Assembly (NCBI RefSeq): GCF_003259745.1
Contig: NZ_QLMC01000004.1
Span: 1 to 64,000, forward strand
DNA from: Larkinella arboricola
GTDB lineage: Bacteria > Bacteroidota > Bacteroidia > Cytophagales > Spirosomataceae
DNA length: 64,000 nucleotides
Direction: 5' to 3'
Of the stretch, positions 27,021 through 36,046 are shown piece by piece. Every line of letters begins with the position of its first letter. Within the stretch, counting starts at the first letter, position 1. The notes beneath the pieces are model-generated. The model saw only the letters and a list, made by a program, of their open reading frames with translations, was not told the origin of the DNA and did not search any database. Made by a program: the position numbers and the translations under genes.

Positions 27021-28583
27021 ATGCCTCCAATGAAAAAAGTCTTTTTTTTAGCCCTGAGCCTGACCGTCCTTGCTGCTTTTCAGCGACCGAAACCCGCAGT
27101 GACCCCCAAAGCCGTCACGATGTCGAAAGCTGCTTTGCAAAACAAAATCAAAGGCGGCTGGGCCGGACAGGTCATTGGCTGTACGTTCGGCGGTCCGACG
27201 GAGTTTCGTTATCCCGGCACGATGATCAATGATTACCAGAAAATTCCGTGGTACGACGGGTATATCAAACACACCATGATCAACAACCCCGGTCTGTACG
27301 ATGATTTGTACATGGACCTGACGTTTGTGGATGTATTTGAAAAGTCGGGTCTTGATGCACCGACGGACGCCCACGCGAAAGCCTACGCCAATGCCGAATA
27401 CATGCTCTGGCACGCCAATCAGGCCGGGCGTTATAATATCCTGAACGGCATCAAGGCACCCGAATCCGGACACTGGCTCAACAATCCGCACGCCGATGAT
27501 ATTGATTTCCAGATTGAAGCCGACTTTTCGGGGCTGATGGCTCCCGGTATGCCCAACACGGCGGCTCAACTGGGCGACGGTATCGGCCACATCATGAACT
27601 ACGGCGATGGCTGGTACGGTGGGGTTTATGTGGGGGCGATGTATTCGCTGGCCTTTGTCTCGACGGACATCAATTATGTGGTAAAAGAAGCCTTAAAAAC
27701 GATTCCGGCGCAAAGCACATTTTACCAGTGTATTGCGGATGTGATCAAATGGCACGCCAAATATCCGAACGACTGGAAGCAGACCTGGTTTGAAACGCAG
27801 CGCAAATGGTCGGATGAAGTAGGCTGTCCGGATGGTGTGCACGTTCCGTTCAACATTGATGCAAAAATCAATGCGGCTTACATTGTCATCGGGTTGCTGT
27901 ACGGCGGTGGCGATTTTACGAAAACGATGGAAATCAGTACGCGCTGCGGACAGGACTCCGACTGCAACCCGTCTTCGGCGGGTGGTATTCTGGGCACCAT
28001 GATGGGCTACGACAAAATACCGGCTTACTGGAAAATGGGCCTGACCGAAGCCGAGGACATTGATTTCAAGTACACAACCATGTCGCTGAACGATGTCTAC
28101 CATATGGGATTAAAGCACGCGCTGGAGGTAATCCGGAAAAATGGCGGTCAGGTGTCGGGCGACAACATCACGATTGCGGTTCAGACGCCGAAAGCCGTTC
28201 GGCTGGAGCAGTCCTTTACCGGCCATTTCCCGATTGAGAAGAAAAATATTCACAAGGAGCTAACGGATGAATACACCGTTGATTTCGACGGGATTGGCTT
28301 CGTGCTGATGGGCCACGCATCGGCGAAATCGCCGGCCCCGGGTGGACCGTCGAATACGTCCTATGTCTTTAATGCCGAGCTTCATGTAGACGGGAAGCTG
28401 GTGGAAACCGCCAAATTACCGGTAAGCTTCATTGCGCGTCGGCACGAATTGTTCTGGAAATACCAGTTGCCGAAGGGAAAACACACGATTCGCGTGAAAG
28501 TCCTGAATCCCAATCCAGAATACACCATCCGGATGAGCCATTTGCTGACGTACGGCGACAAACCGCTCAAAACCGAACTATAG
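27021..28583 (+). CDS. Exported ADP-ribosylglycohydrolase-fold protein
   Basis: The 520-residue protein has a signal peptide at its N-terminus (ATG at 27021 or 27030, core FFLALSLTVLAAF). A catalytic domain of the ADP-ribosylglycohydrolase type follows, with the acidic metal-binding motifs YDDLYMDL (about 92-99) and GQDSDCNP (about 312-319). A beta-rich C-terminal domain covers about 395-515. Enzymes of this fold cut N- or O-ribosyl bonds with two metal ions. Next to ribokinase, permease and SusC/SusD it most likely frees ribose from ADP-ribose, nucleosides or a related glycoside in the periplasm. Confidence 0.88.
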   Translation: MPPMKKVFFLALSLTVLAAFQRPKPAVTPKAVTMSKAALQNKIKGGWAGQVIGCTFGGPTEFRYPGTMINDYQKIPWYDGYIKHTMINNPGLYDDLYMDLTFVDVFEKSGLDAPTDAHAKAYANAEYMLWHANQAGRYNILNGIKAPESGHWLNNPHADDIDFQIEADFSGLMAPGMPNTAAQLGDGIGHIMNYGDGWYGGVYVGAMYSLAFVSTDINYVVKEALKTIPAQSTFYQCIADVIKWHAKYPNDWKQTWFETQRKWSDEVGCPDGVHVPFNIDAKINAAYIVIGLLYGGGDFTKTMEISTRCGQDSDCNPSSAGGILGTMMGYDKIPAYWKMGLTEAEDIDFKYTTMSLNDVYHMGLKHALEVIRKNGGQVSGDNITIAVQTPKAVRLEQSFTGHFPIEKKNIHKELTDEYTVDFDGIGFVLMGHASAKSPAPGGPSNTSYVFNAELHVDGKLVETAKLPVSFIARRHELFWKYQLPKGKHTIRVKVLNPNPEYTIRMSHLLTYGDKPLKTEL

Positions 28584-28599
28584 GAGAGTTCGTCTAACT

Positions 28600-28632
28600 C
28601 ATAACTCTTCATTCTTAACTCCTGACTCTTAC
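28600..28632. repeat. Single arm of the intergenic repeat family (member C)
   Basis: Words such as AACTCATAACTCTT and TTCTTAACTC, shared with the other intergenic repeats, occur after the rus-like operon, but no facing arm is present here. Confidence 0.4.
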
Positions 28633-28651
28633 CCCTTGTCCGTTTGTGAAC

Positions 28652-28681
28652 AAAAGAGTGTCCGTCACCGGACACTCTTTT
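28652..28681 (+). terminator. Terminator of the ribose locus
   Basis: Thirteen-base arms AAAAGAGTGTCCG / CGGACACTCTTTT around a TCAC loop are followed by a T-rich tract. It ends the rbsK-to-glycohydrolase gene set. Confidence 0.9.
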
Positions 28682-28775
28682 GTTTTTGATGTGCTTATTC
28701 TGTTAATTATCAGCTCTTTGTTTTTCTGGCATAAGCCTTGAGCCAGGCTAGACGTTCCGTTTATCAGATTGTCGC

Positions 28776-31160
28776 ATGTTCTACAGTTACCTCGTCATTG
28801 CGTTCCGAAATCTCTGGAAACACCGGCTGTTTTCCTTTATCAATGTCGTGGGGCTGGCGTCAGGGATGATGGTATGTCTACTGGCGTTGATCGACATCAA
28901 GGGCGCGTTCGATTACGGCAATTTTCACCCGCATTCGGACCGGACGTACCGGGTTTTGACTGATGTTACCAGCAGTGACAACCAGATGGTGGCTTTTGCC
29001 TCCACGCCGATGCCCCTGGCCGACGTCCTGAAGCGGGAATACGGTTTTGTGGAGCAAACGACCCAGGTGATTCGTGACTATGCCGAATTGACGGTGGATG
29101 GAAAAAAACTTGTCGATACATACTGCGCCGTTGACCCGGCGTTTTTTACGGTTTTGGGTTATAAACTAGCCAGTGGACAGCCTGCCATAGCGCCACGAAC
29201 GGCGGTGTTGACACCCCAGACCGCCGAGAAATTTTTTGGCCTGTCGAACCCCATCGGAAAAGTCATTCACCACCAAGAGCTAGGTGCCATCACGGTTACG
29301 GGGGTCTTTCAACCGTTGCCAACCCGGTCCCATTTGGAGTTCGGTTTGGTGGTATCCATGTCGACGCGTTCTACCGAAAACCAGAAAAGGGAGCAGACCG
29401 ACTGGAAACAATATAAGGCCGGATATACCTACGTTCGGCTAAAGGAAGGCGCGTCTGTTGAAGCATTGGAAAAAGCACTGCCGACCATTACCGCTAGAAA
29501 TACAAAAGGAATTCAGTGGAAAACCGAAAAAAGTTACACGTTTCGGCCTCAATCCCTGGCAACTCTTTCTCCCGCTTTCGAAGAGCTGCAAATGAGCACC
29601 TGGGAGCCAACCTGGGGCAAACTGGCGACCGAGATGGCAGTTGGGTTAATAACCTTATTGCTGGCGGTTTTCAATTATGTCAATCTGACATTGGCCCGGT
29701 CGCTGAGCCGTGCCCGCGAGGTGGGCATTCGAAAAGTTTCCGGGGCTGTCCGCTGGCAATTAATGAGCCAGTTTATGGCTGAGTCGGTGATATTGTCGGT
29801 GTTCGCGTTGGGCGTTGCCTACCTGCTCCTGAGGCTGATCGAACCGATGCCGTTTGTGCAACAGTGGCTGATCGGGGGCGTGGAACTGAATCCGACGCTC
29901 TGGGCGGTTTTTGTCGGATTCAGTATAGTAACCGGTTTGCTGGCGGGATTTGTTCCGGCGCATGTATTGTCCGGTTTTCGACCCGCGCAGGTATTGCGGA
30001 GCCAGACCGGTTTGAAGGTTTTCAAAGGCATTACCCTGCGTAAATCACTGATTGTGGCCCAGTTTACGATTGCCCTGATCGCCATGATTGCGCTGTTGTC
30101 GGTGGCGCGGCAACAAAATTACATGGCGACGGCGGACTACGGTTTTCGGAGCGAAGGTATTTTAAATATTCCCCTGAACACGGTTCCTTACCAGCGGCTG
30201 GCGAATGAATTGAACCGCATACCGGGTGTGGAACGCGTATCGGCAACATCGGAGCTGTTTGGTAGTCACGGCGGAGAGTATAGAAAGGTTCGCCGGCAAA
30301 AAACCGGGGGCGATTCGACGGCGGTTTTTATTACGGCCGTTGATCAGCATTTTATCGCCAACATGGATCTTACCTTGCTGGCTGGTCAGAATTCGCCGGA
30401 GATGACGACCGATACCGCCGGGGAAGGTTCGCCGGGCCGGTTTGTCCTGGTCAATGAAGAAGCCGTTAAAGCCTTCCGAATGGGAAATCCGCGGGAAATG
30501 GTGGGTCAGACGCTCTGGTTGAATGACAGCACAGAAGTCCAAATCGCCGGTGTCGTAAAAAATTTCCAGTTTACCACCTTCAGCTGGGCCATCAAGCCGC
30601 TGATCCTGAGTTATCAGCCGAAGCAGTTCCGATACGTCAATGTCCGGATTGCCGACGGTGCTCCGGAAGCGACGCTGGCGAAAGTACAAGGTGTATGGAA
30701 ACACCTGAATCCGCACCAGCCGTTTACGGGCGAATGGTACCGGGATTTTCTCTACAAACGGCACAGTCACGAAGACGATGTTAATTTCATGGGATTGCTG
30801 ACGGCGCTGGCCTTTTCCATCGCCTGTCTGGGATTATTGGGGATGGTTACCTACACGACCGAAACCCGCGTCAAGGAGGTCGGCATTCGGAAGGTGATGG
30901 GCGCGGAAGTTCGGCAAATCATCTGGCTGCTATCCTGGGATTTTGTTAAATTACTGCTCATTGCGGGCGGGATCGCCCTGCCGCTGGGGTATCTGGCCGG
31001 AATGGCGTTTCTGATTAATTTTGCTTACCACGTTTCGATCGGTTTTGAAACGCTGGGGGGCTGCATCGGCCTGTTGCTGGGCCTCGGCGGATTAACCATC
31101 GGTTTTCGAACCTACCGGGCCGCGCTCTCGAATCCGGCCGATAGTTTACGAAACGAATAA
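28776..31160 (+). CDS. ABC transporter permease of the MacB/FtsX type
   Basis: The 794-residue membrane protein has two FtsX/MacB halves. The N-terminal membrane segment (about 20-42) is followed by a periplasmic core (MacB_PCD-like), four-helix blocks around 285-430 and again at 675-790, and a second periplasmic domain between them. The repeated phrase REVGIRKVSGA / KEVGIRKVMGA marks the two transporter cores. It pairs with the ATPase gene 36 bases downstream. Such systems extrude peptides, lipoproteins or antibiotics without moving the substrate through the inner membrane. Confidence 0.92.
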   Translation: MFYSYLVIAFRNLWKHRLFSFINVVGLASGMMVCLLALIDIKGAFDYGNFHPHSDRTYRVLTDVTSSDNQMVAFASTPMPLADVLKREYGFVEQTTQVIRDYAELTVDGKKLVDTYCAVDPAFFTVLGYKLASGQPAIAPRTAVLTPQTAEKFFGLSNPIGKVIHHQELGAITVTGVFQPLPTRSHLEFGLVVSMSTRSTENQKREQTDWKQYKAGYTYVRLKEGASVEALEKALPTITARNTKGIQWKTEKSYTFRPQSLATLSPAFEELQMSTWEPTWGKLATEMAVGLITLLLAVFNYVNLTLARSLSRAREVGIRKVSGAVRWQLMSQFMAESVILSVFALGVAYLLLRLIEPMPFVQQWLIGGVELNPTLWAVFVGFSIVTGLLAGFVPAHVLSGFRPAQVLRSQTGLKVFKGITLRKSLIVAQFTIALIAMIALLSVARQQNYMATADYGFRSEGILNIPLNTVPYQRLANELNRIPGVERVSATSELFGSHGGEYRKVRRQKTGGDSTAVFITAVDQHFIANMDLTLLAGQNSPEMTTDTAGEGSPGRFVLVNEEAVKAFRMGNPREMVGQTLWLNDSTEVQIAGVVKNFQFTTFSWAIKPLILSYQPKQFRYVNVRIADGAPEATLAKVQGVWKHLNPHQPFTGEWYRDFLYKRHSHEDDVNFMGLLTALAFSIACLGLLGMVTYTTETRVKEVGIRKVMGAEVRQIIWLLSWDFVKLLLIAGGIALPLGYLAGMAFLINFAYHVSIGFETLGGCIGLLLGLGGLTIGFRTYRAALSNPADSLRNE

Positions 31161-31196
31161 GTAAGATTGTCTAAATAGATTCAACTATATCAAAGT

Positions 31197-31886
31197 ATGA
31201 TTTCACTACATAACGTTTCCAAGTACTACCCGGCCGGTTTCGGTAAGACGTACGTGCTGCGCAACATCTCCCTCGACATCAGCGAAGGTGAATTTGTCTC
31301 CATCATGGGGCCGTCGGGGTCGGGAAAATCCACGCTGCTTCACATTCTGGGTATGCTCGAGGAGCCGTCGGAAGGCGAGTACCTGTTCTTTGACCAGCCG
31401 GTGCAGAAACTGTCGGAGAAACGTCGTACCGAATTACACCGTAACTATATCGGGTTTGTGTTTCAGGCCTATCACCTGATCGACGAACTGACGGTGTACG
31501 AAAACATCGAAACGCCCCTGCTTTACAAAGGCATGTCGTCGTCGGAGCGGAAAAGCCGTGTGGCCGAATTGCTCGACCGCTTTAATATGGTAGCTAAAAA
31601 AGACCTCTTCCCGACCCAACTCTCGGGCGGTCAGCAGCAACTGGTTGGCATTGCCCGCGCCGTGGCTTCGCAACCGAAGGTGATTTTTGCCGACGAACCC
31701 ACCGGTAACCTGCATTCCGATCAGGCAAAGGAAATTATGGACCTGTTTAAAAAATTAAACAAGGAAGATGGTGTGACCATCGTGCAGGTAACGCACTCGG
31801 AAGTTAATGCTGAATACGGTAACCGGATTTTGCGGCTGAAAGACGGCTGGCTCGAATCTTTCCCTGTGTCGTTGGAAAGCAAATAA
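31197..31886 (+). CDS. ABC transporter ATPase (LolD/MacB type)
   Basis: The 229-residue single cassette has Walker A GPSGSGKST (about 38-46), Q-loop FQAYHLIDEL, signature LSGGQQQ (about 142-148), Walker B VIFADEPTGNL and a switch His. The length is typical of LolD-like ATPases. It follows the MacB-type permease on the same strand and is convergent with the aminotransferase gene. The two proteins form one transporter. Confidence 0.94.
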   Translation: MISLHNVSKYYPAGFGKTYVLRNISLDISEGEFVSIMGPSGSGKSTLLHILGMLEEPSEGEYLFFDQPVQKLSEKRRTELHRNYIGFVFQAYHLIDELTVYENIETPLLYKGMSSSERKSRVAELLDRFNMVAKKDLFPTQLSGGQQQLVGIARAVASQPKVIFADEPTGNLHSDQAKEIMDLFKKLNKEDGVTIVQVTHSEVNAEYGNRILRLKDGWLESFPVSLESK

Positions 31887-31895
31887 AACCGTACG

Positions 31896-32723
31896 CTACA
31901 GGGCCGCGAACAGGGGGCTGATTCGGTCTACCGGCTTTTCATCAAAAACCGTGTTGCCGATTTGCCTAATCCATTGAATACCGGCGATATTGGTACAAAA
32001 TACCGCATCGGCCCGGTCCAGGGCATCCGGTTTGAAAAGCCCTTCGTGAACGGTGAAACCGTGTTGCGGAGCCCGGCGGAGGAGCTGCCGACGCAAAATT
32101 CCGTCAATGCAGCCGCTGTCGAGGGAAGGTGTAAAAAGCTGGTTGCCCAGGAGCCAGAACAGGTTGGAGGCAATGCACTCGGCCAGGTTGCCGTGAGTAT
32201 CCAGCAGAATCATGTCATCCGCCTGTTGCTGTTGTTTGGCAATACCGGCCAGCACGTACGGTAAGGCGCTCAGCGTTTTATAGGCCGAAACCGGCGAAGG
32301 CGACAGCCGAAACGCATCATAAAAACCGACGCTGGCTTTTTCCGTCAGCGCGAAGGCAGAGCCGGATCGGGCCGTAATCAGGTATTGTGTCTGGAAGCTG
32401 GTGGGTGTATAAAGGCCGCCGGGCTGGCGCCAGACTTGAAGTTTAATGCGGGAAGGCTGATCAAGGAGTTGATTGGCTTTCAGGAGGTCGTTGATCTGAC
32501 TGAGGAGGAGATTCCGGTCGAACCGGGGAGGGGCGTGGAGTGAAAGCGCAGCCATACCACGGGTAAGCCGGTCGTAATGGTCGGGCCAGAACCGGACTTC
32601 GTGGGGTTCGTAACGGATGGTCTCAAACAATCCGTCGCCGTACTGGAAGGCCCGGTTGCTGGGCAAGAGCCAGACGGCTTCTTCCCGCAGAATATCCCCG
32701 TTTAAAACCACGTTCGTTTGCAT
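31896..32723 (-). CDS. Class IV aminotransferase (PabC/IlvE-like)
   Basis: The chosen ATG at 32723 gives 275 residues; a GTG two codons earlier is possible. The fold-type IV PLP motif region is present: FQYGDGLFETIRY near residue 26-38, a probable PLP lysine in YKTLSALPYVLA (about 150-161), and LAECIASNLFW. The size and motifs fit 4-amino-4-deoxychorismate lyase (folate) or a branched-chain or D-amino acid aminotransferase; I cannot separate these. It stands alone on the minus strand, between the ABC transporter pair and the TolC-like gene. Confidence 0.85.
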   Translation of the reverse strand: MQTNVVLNGDILREEAVWLLPSNRAFQYGDGLFETIRYEPHEVRFWPDHYDRLTRGMAALSLHAPPRFDRNLLLSQINDLLKANQLLDQPSRIKLQVWRQPGGLYTPTSFQTQYLITARSGSAFALTEKASVGFYDAFRLSPSPVSAYKTLSALPYVLAGIAKQQQQADDMILLDTHGNLAECIASNLFWLLGNQLFTPSLDSGCIDGILRRQLLRRAPQHGFTVHEGLFKPDALDRADAVFCTNIAGIQWIRQIGNTVFDEKPVDRISPLFAAL

Positions 32724-32784
32724 TTTCACCGTTTATCTAAAATAAGTAAAGAGTACGCAAGATACTTTGTAACATTGAACAACC

Positions 32785-34314
32785 ATGAAGCGATTTACTA
32801 CCAACAAACGCCCGGTGAACCGGTTTAGATTGACGATCCTGGCATCGCTACTGGGACTTAGCGTTAACTTATCCGTGGCCCAAACCTCGAATGGGCAGGT
32901 CACAACATCAGCGGCTCCGGCCTCAAACCGGTTTTCGCTGCGGCAGTGTATCGATATTGCCCTGCAAAACAATTTACAGGTTCGGCAGGGGCAGTTGAAT
33001 GTGCAGGGTAGCGAACTACAGCTCCGGCAGGCTAAATTAAATCGCTATCCGACAGCGAATGTATTTGCATCCCAGGCATTTAATGCGGGTTATACCGTCA
33101 ACCCAACAACGAACAGTTTCGTTGATCAGAAAATCAACTCGAACAATATTCAGGCGTCTGCCAGCATGATTTTGTTTAACGGTTTTGCATTGCAGAATGC
33201 CGTTAAGCAAACTAGTTATGGTTTACAGGCGGCTCAGCAGAACTTACTGGCTAATCAGAATACCGTAGCACTCACGGTGGTGCAAAATTACCTGAACGTA
33301 CTGACGTACGAAGAGCAGTTAGCGATTGCCCAGCGGCAGGCCGAAACATCGCGTAATCAGTTGGAGCGGACAGGCAAATTAGTTACTGCCGGAACGCTGG
33401 CCGAAGCTGAACTTTATACGATACGGGCCCAGCTTGCCAATGATGAACTGGCCATTGTAAATGCTCAGAATAATCTGGATTTAGCCAAGCTGGCGCTTTT
33501 ACAAGCGATGAACTTGTCGGCAACGACCAATGGTTCACCGTCTCCCGGTACGATTGAGGTGGAACGTTACGAACTCCCGGACCCTACGGTGGAAGCCTAT
33601 CCGGTAAGCGCGCAGCAGGTGTATGAAGCGGCCTTGCAGGTTATGCCGGATGTAAAAGCCGCCGATTTGCAGGTAAAAGCCGATGCCATGGGCGTACAGG
33701 TGGCTAAGGCAAGGCTTTATCCAACGTTATCACTGAATGGAGGTTTAACCACCCTTTATTCCAGTCTGGGGGCATTAAACATCACGCAGGGCGAGAGCGC
33801 AGAAAAGCGAACAGGCGAGTATGTCACGATTGGAGGCACCCAATATGATGTGTACACCCTTGCACCAACCACGCTACGGGCCGTACCATACACGTTTAGT
33901 CAACAGTTGAAAAATAACCTGAACCGGGGCGCTTCCATTCAATTGCAGATTCCCCTTTTCAACCGGTTCCAGAACCGGAATCAGATTACATCGGCCATCA
34001 TTACCCAGAAAACGTCCGAAATTAGTGCCGATAATGCCCGGCTGACGTTGCGCCAGAATATCGAAACAGCATATACGAGTATGCTCGCCGGAGCCAATCG
34101 TTACCGCGCTACGCAGATTCAGGTGGAGTCGCTCGAAAAAGCTTTCCAGGCCGCTGAGAGCCGGTTTAATGCCGGGGCGCTGAACTCTGTTGACTATAAT
34201 ATTGCTAAAAATAATCTGGATACAGCGCGTGCCAACTTGGTACAAGCGAAATTTGATTATATTTTTAGAACAAAAATTCTTGATTTTTACCAAAATAAAC
34301 CATTATCTTTTTAG
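32785..34314 (+). CDS. TolC-family outer-membrane efflux protein
   Basis: The 509-residue protein has a signal peptide (about 1-33, ending LSVAQ). Two repeats of the outer-membrane-factor fold follow: long coiled-coil helices at about 125-245 and 395-500, with beta segments between. The phrase FNAGALNSVDYNIAKNNLDTARANLVQAKFDYIFR near the end is typical of Bacteroidetes TolC-like proteins. It forms the exit duct of a tripartite pump. The membrane-fusion protein follows 126 bases downstream, and the ABC permease and ATPase are just upstream. Confidence 0.93.
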   Translation: MKRFTTNKRPVNRFRLTILASLLGLSVNLSVAQTSNGQVTTSAAPASNRFSLRQCIDIALQNNLQVRQGQLNVQGSELQLRQAKLNRYPTANVFASQAFNAGYTVNPTTNSFVDQKINSNNIQASASMILFNGFALQNAVKQTSYGLQAAQQNLLANQNTVALTVVQNYLNVLTYEEQLAIAQRQAETSRNQLERTGKLVTAGTLAEAELYTIRAQLANDELAIVNAQNNLDLAKLALLQAMNLSATTNGSPSPGTIEVERYELPDPTVEAYPVSAQQVYEAALQVMPDVKAADLQVKADAMGVQVAKARLYPTLSLNGGLTTLYSSLGALNITQGESAEKRTGEYVTIGGTQYDVYTLAPTTLRAVPYTFSQQLKNNLNRGASIQLQIPLFNRFQNRNQITSAIITQKTSEISADNARLTLRQNIETAYTSMLAGANRYRATQIQVESLEKAFQAAESRFNAGALNSVDYNIAKNNLDTARANLVQAKFDYIFRTKILDFYQNKPLSF

Positions 34315-34433
34315 CGAATAATGAACCGCACGGGTAGTCCCGAATGAATAATACACAGGCGCAAACATGAAATAAGAAGTGTCTGTCAATTCATACCGGT
34401 TTTTCGGTGATGTTCATTATTCATTCTTCGCTA
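34313..34433. repeat. Intergenic inverted repeat (family member H)
   Basis: AGCGAATAATGAAC at 34313-34326 faces GTTCATTATTCATTCTTCGCT at 34412-34432, with a short insertion in one arm. It lies between the TolC-like and membrane-fusion genes, whose transcript would carry the hairpin. Confidence 0.55.
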
Positions 34434-34440
34434 TTCGTGT

Positions 34441-35859
34441 ATGAAACGTAAGTCAAACCGCATCTGGTGGATTTTAGGCGGTATTGTGATCCTGTTGATT
34501 GGTGGGTTGGTAGCTGCCAAGCAAGCTGGACTGATTGGTAAAGAAAAACCAACCGAAGTTGATTTTACCGCAGTCAAAAAGGTTGACATTATTGAGCGGG
34601 TCAGTGCTTCGGGTCGGGTTCAGCCGGAAGTGGAAGTGAAAATCAGTCCGGACGTATCCGGGGAAATCATTGCCCTGTACATCGCCGAAGGTGACTCCGT
34701 TAAAAAAGGGCAGTTGCTGCTGAAGATTCGTCCGGATAACTACGAGTCGCTGCTGGCCCGCGCCCAGGCAACGGTCAATTCCAGCCGTGCCCAGTATCAG
34801 CAAACCAAAGCCCTGGCGGCTCAGGCTCAGGCCCGGTTAATCCGTGCCAAAGCCACGTATGAGCGAAATAAAAAACTGCTGGCCGATAAAGTGATTTCTG
34901 CGGCTGACTTTGAGCAAATCGAAGCGGATTATAATGTGGCCCGGCAGGAAATCGAGTCTGTTCAGGCTAACATCAAGGCAGCTGAATTTAACGTCGCCGG
35001 AGCCGAAGCCGGTTTGCGGGACGCTACCGAAAACCTGCGCAAAACAACCATCTACGCGCCGGTAAACGGTACGGTTTCCAAACTGAACGTTGAGTTGGGC
35101 GAACGCGTGGTCGGAACGTCGCAGATGGCGGGTACGGAAATGCTCCGGATTGCCAACCTGAACAACATGGAAGTGCGGGTGAATGTCAACGAAAATGACA
35201 TTGTACGCGTCAGTATGGGCGACACGGCTGATATTGATGTTGATGCCTACTCGACGACGGGCCGCAAGTTCAAAGGAGTTGTTACCGAAATAGCCAATAC
35301 CGCTAATGGGCTGGCGGGCACCGGAACAGGCAGCGGGGCTTCCTCAAGCCTTTCGACTGACGCCGTGACCGAGTTCGAAGTGCGGATCAAAGTCCTGAAC
35401 AGCTCATACAAAGATTTGCTGGCGCAGCGGACCAAGCGGACGTATCCGCTGAAGCCGGGCATGACGGCCTCGGTCGAGGTAATCACCGACCGGCGACCGG
35501 GTGTTCTGGCAGTTCCGATTGCCGCCGTTACGACCCGGGGTGCCGCTCAGGAAGCCATGAACCGTAGCCCGAATGACGACAACAATAATGATGAGAATAA
35601 AGCGGGCAATCAGGCTTCTACCAAAAAGGAGGAAGTAAAAGAGATTGTGTTTGTTCGCCAGAATGACAAAGTTGTTCAGCGGCAAGTCAAAACCGGTATT
35701 AGTGATTTTGACAACATTGAGATCAAATCGGGGCTGAAAGCCGGTGAAGAAGTCGTTTCAGGACCATTCATTGCGGTATCAAAACGTTTAAAAGACGGTG
35801 ATCTGGTGATTAAGCGTGATCCTAACAAAGAGAAAAAACCGGAAAAAACGGCTGAATAA
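34441..35859 (+). CDS. Periplasmic membrane-fusion protein (MacA/HlyD type)
   Basis: The 472-residue protein has one N-terminal membrane anchor (about 9-27). A lipoyl-like domain is split by a coiled-coil hairpin (about 95-195), and beta-barrel and membrane-proximal domains reach to about 450. An Asn/Asp/Glu-rich insertion lies near 375-400. It bridges an inner-membrane transporter to a TolC-like duct. Together with the upstream TolC-like protein and the MacB-type permease and ATPase it probably makes a MacAB-TolC-type pump, although the aminotransferase gene breaks the operon. Confidence 0.92.
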   Translation: MKRKSNRIWWILGGIVILLIGGLVAAKQAGLIGKEKPTEVDFTAVKKVDIIERVSASGRVQPEVEVKISPDVSGEIIALYIAEGDSVKKGQLLLKIRPDNYESLLARAQATVNSSRAQYQQTKALAAQAQARLIRAKATYERNKKLLADKVISAADFEQIEADYNVARQEIESVQANIKAAEFNVAGAEAGLRDATENLRKTTIYAPVNGTVSKLNVELGERVVGTSQMAGTEMLRIANLNNMEVRVNVNENDIVRVSMGDTADIDVDAYSTTGRKFKGVVTEIANTANGLAGTGTGSGASSSLSTDAVTEFEVRIKVLNSSYKDLLAQRTKRTYPLKPGMTASVEVITDRRPGVLAVPIAAVTTRGAAQEAMNRSPNDDNNNDENKAGNQASTKKEEVKEIVFVRQNDKVVQRQVKTGISDFDNIEIKSGLKAGEEVVSGPFIAVSKRLKDGDLVIKRDPNKEKKPEKTAE

Positions 35860-35889
35860 ATATAATTGAACGATTAGGTTGAGAAAGCG

Positions 35890-35926
35890 AAAACGCCTGC
35901 CCGATTGAGAGGTGCGGGCGTTTTTT
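35890..35926 (+). terminator. Terminator after the membrane-fusion gene
   Basis: AAAACGCC (35890-35897) pairs with GGCGTTTT (35917-35924), extended by a few inner pairs, and six T residues follow the stem. Confidence 0.8.
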
Positions 35927-36046
35927 GTATTTTGCGGACCTTTACTGAAAGACTAAAGAGGATAGTCCAGCGATAAAAGACGCACCGATTGGCGAGTCGA
36001 AGTTTTTCTTTCTAGTGTCGTTTCTATCTTCTCAATTAAAACACCT

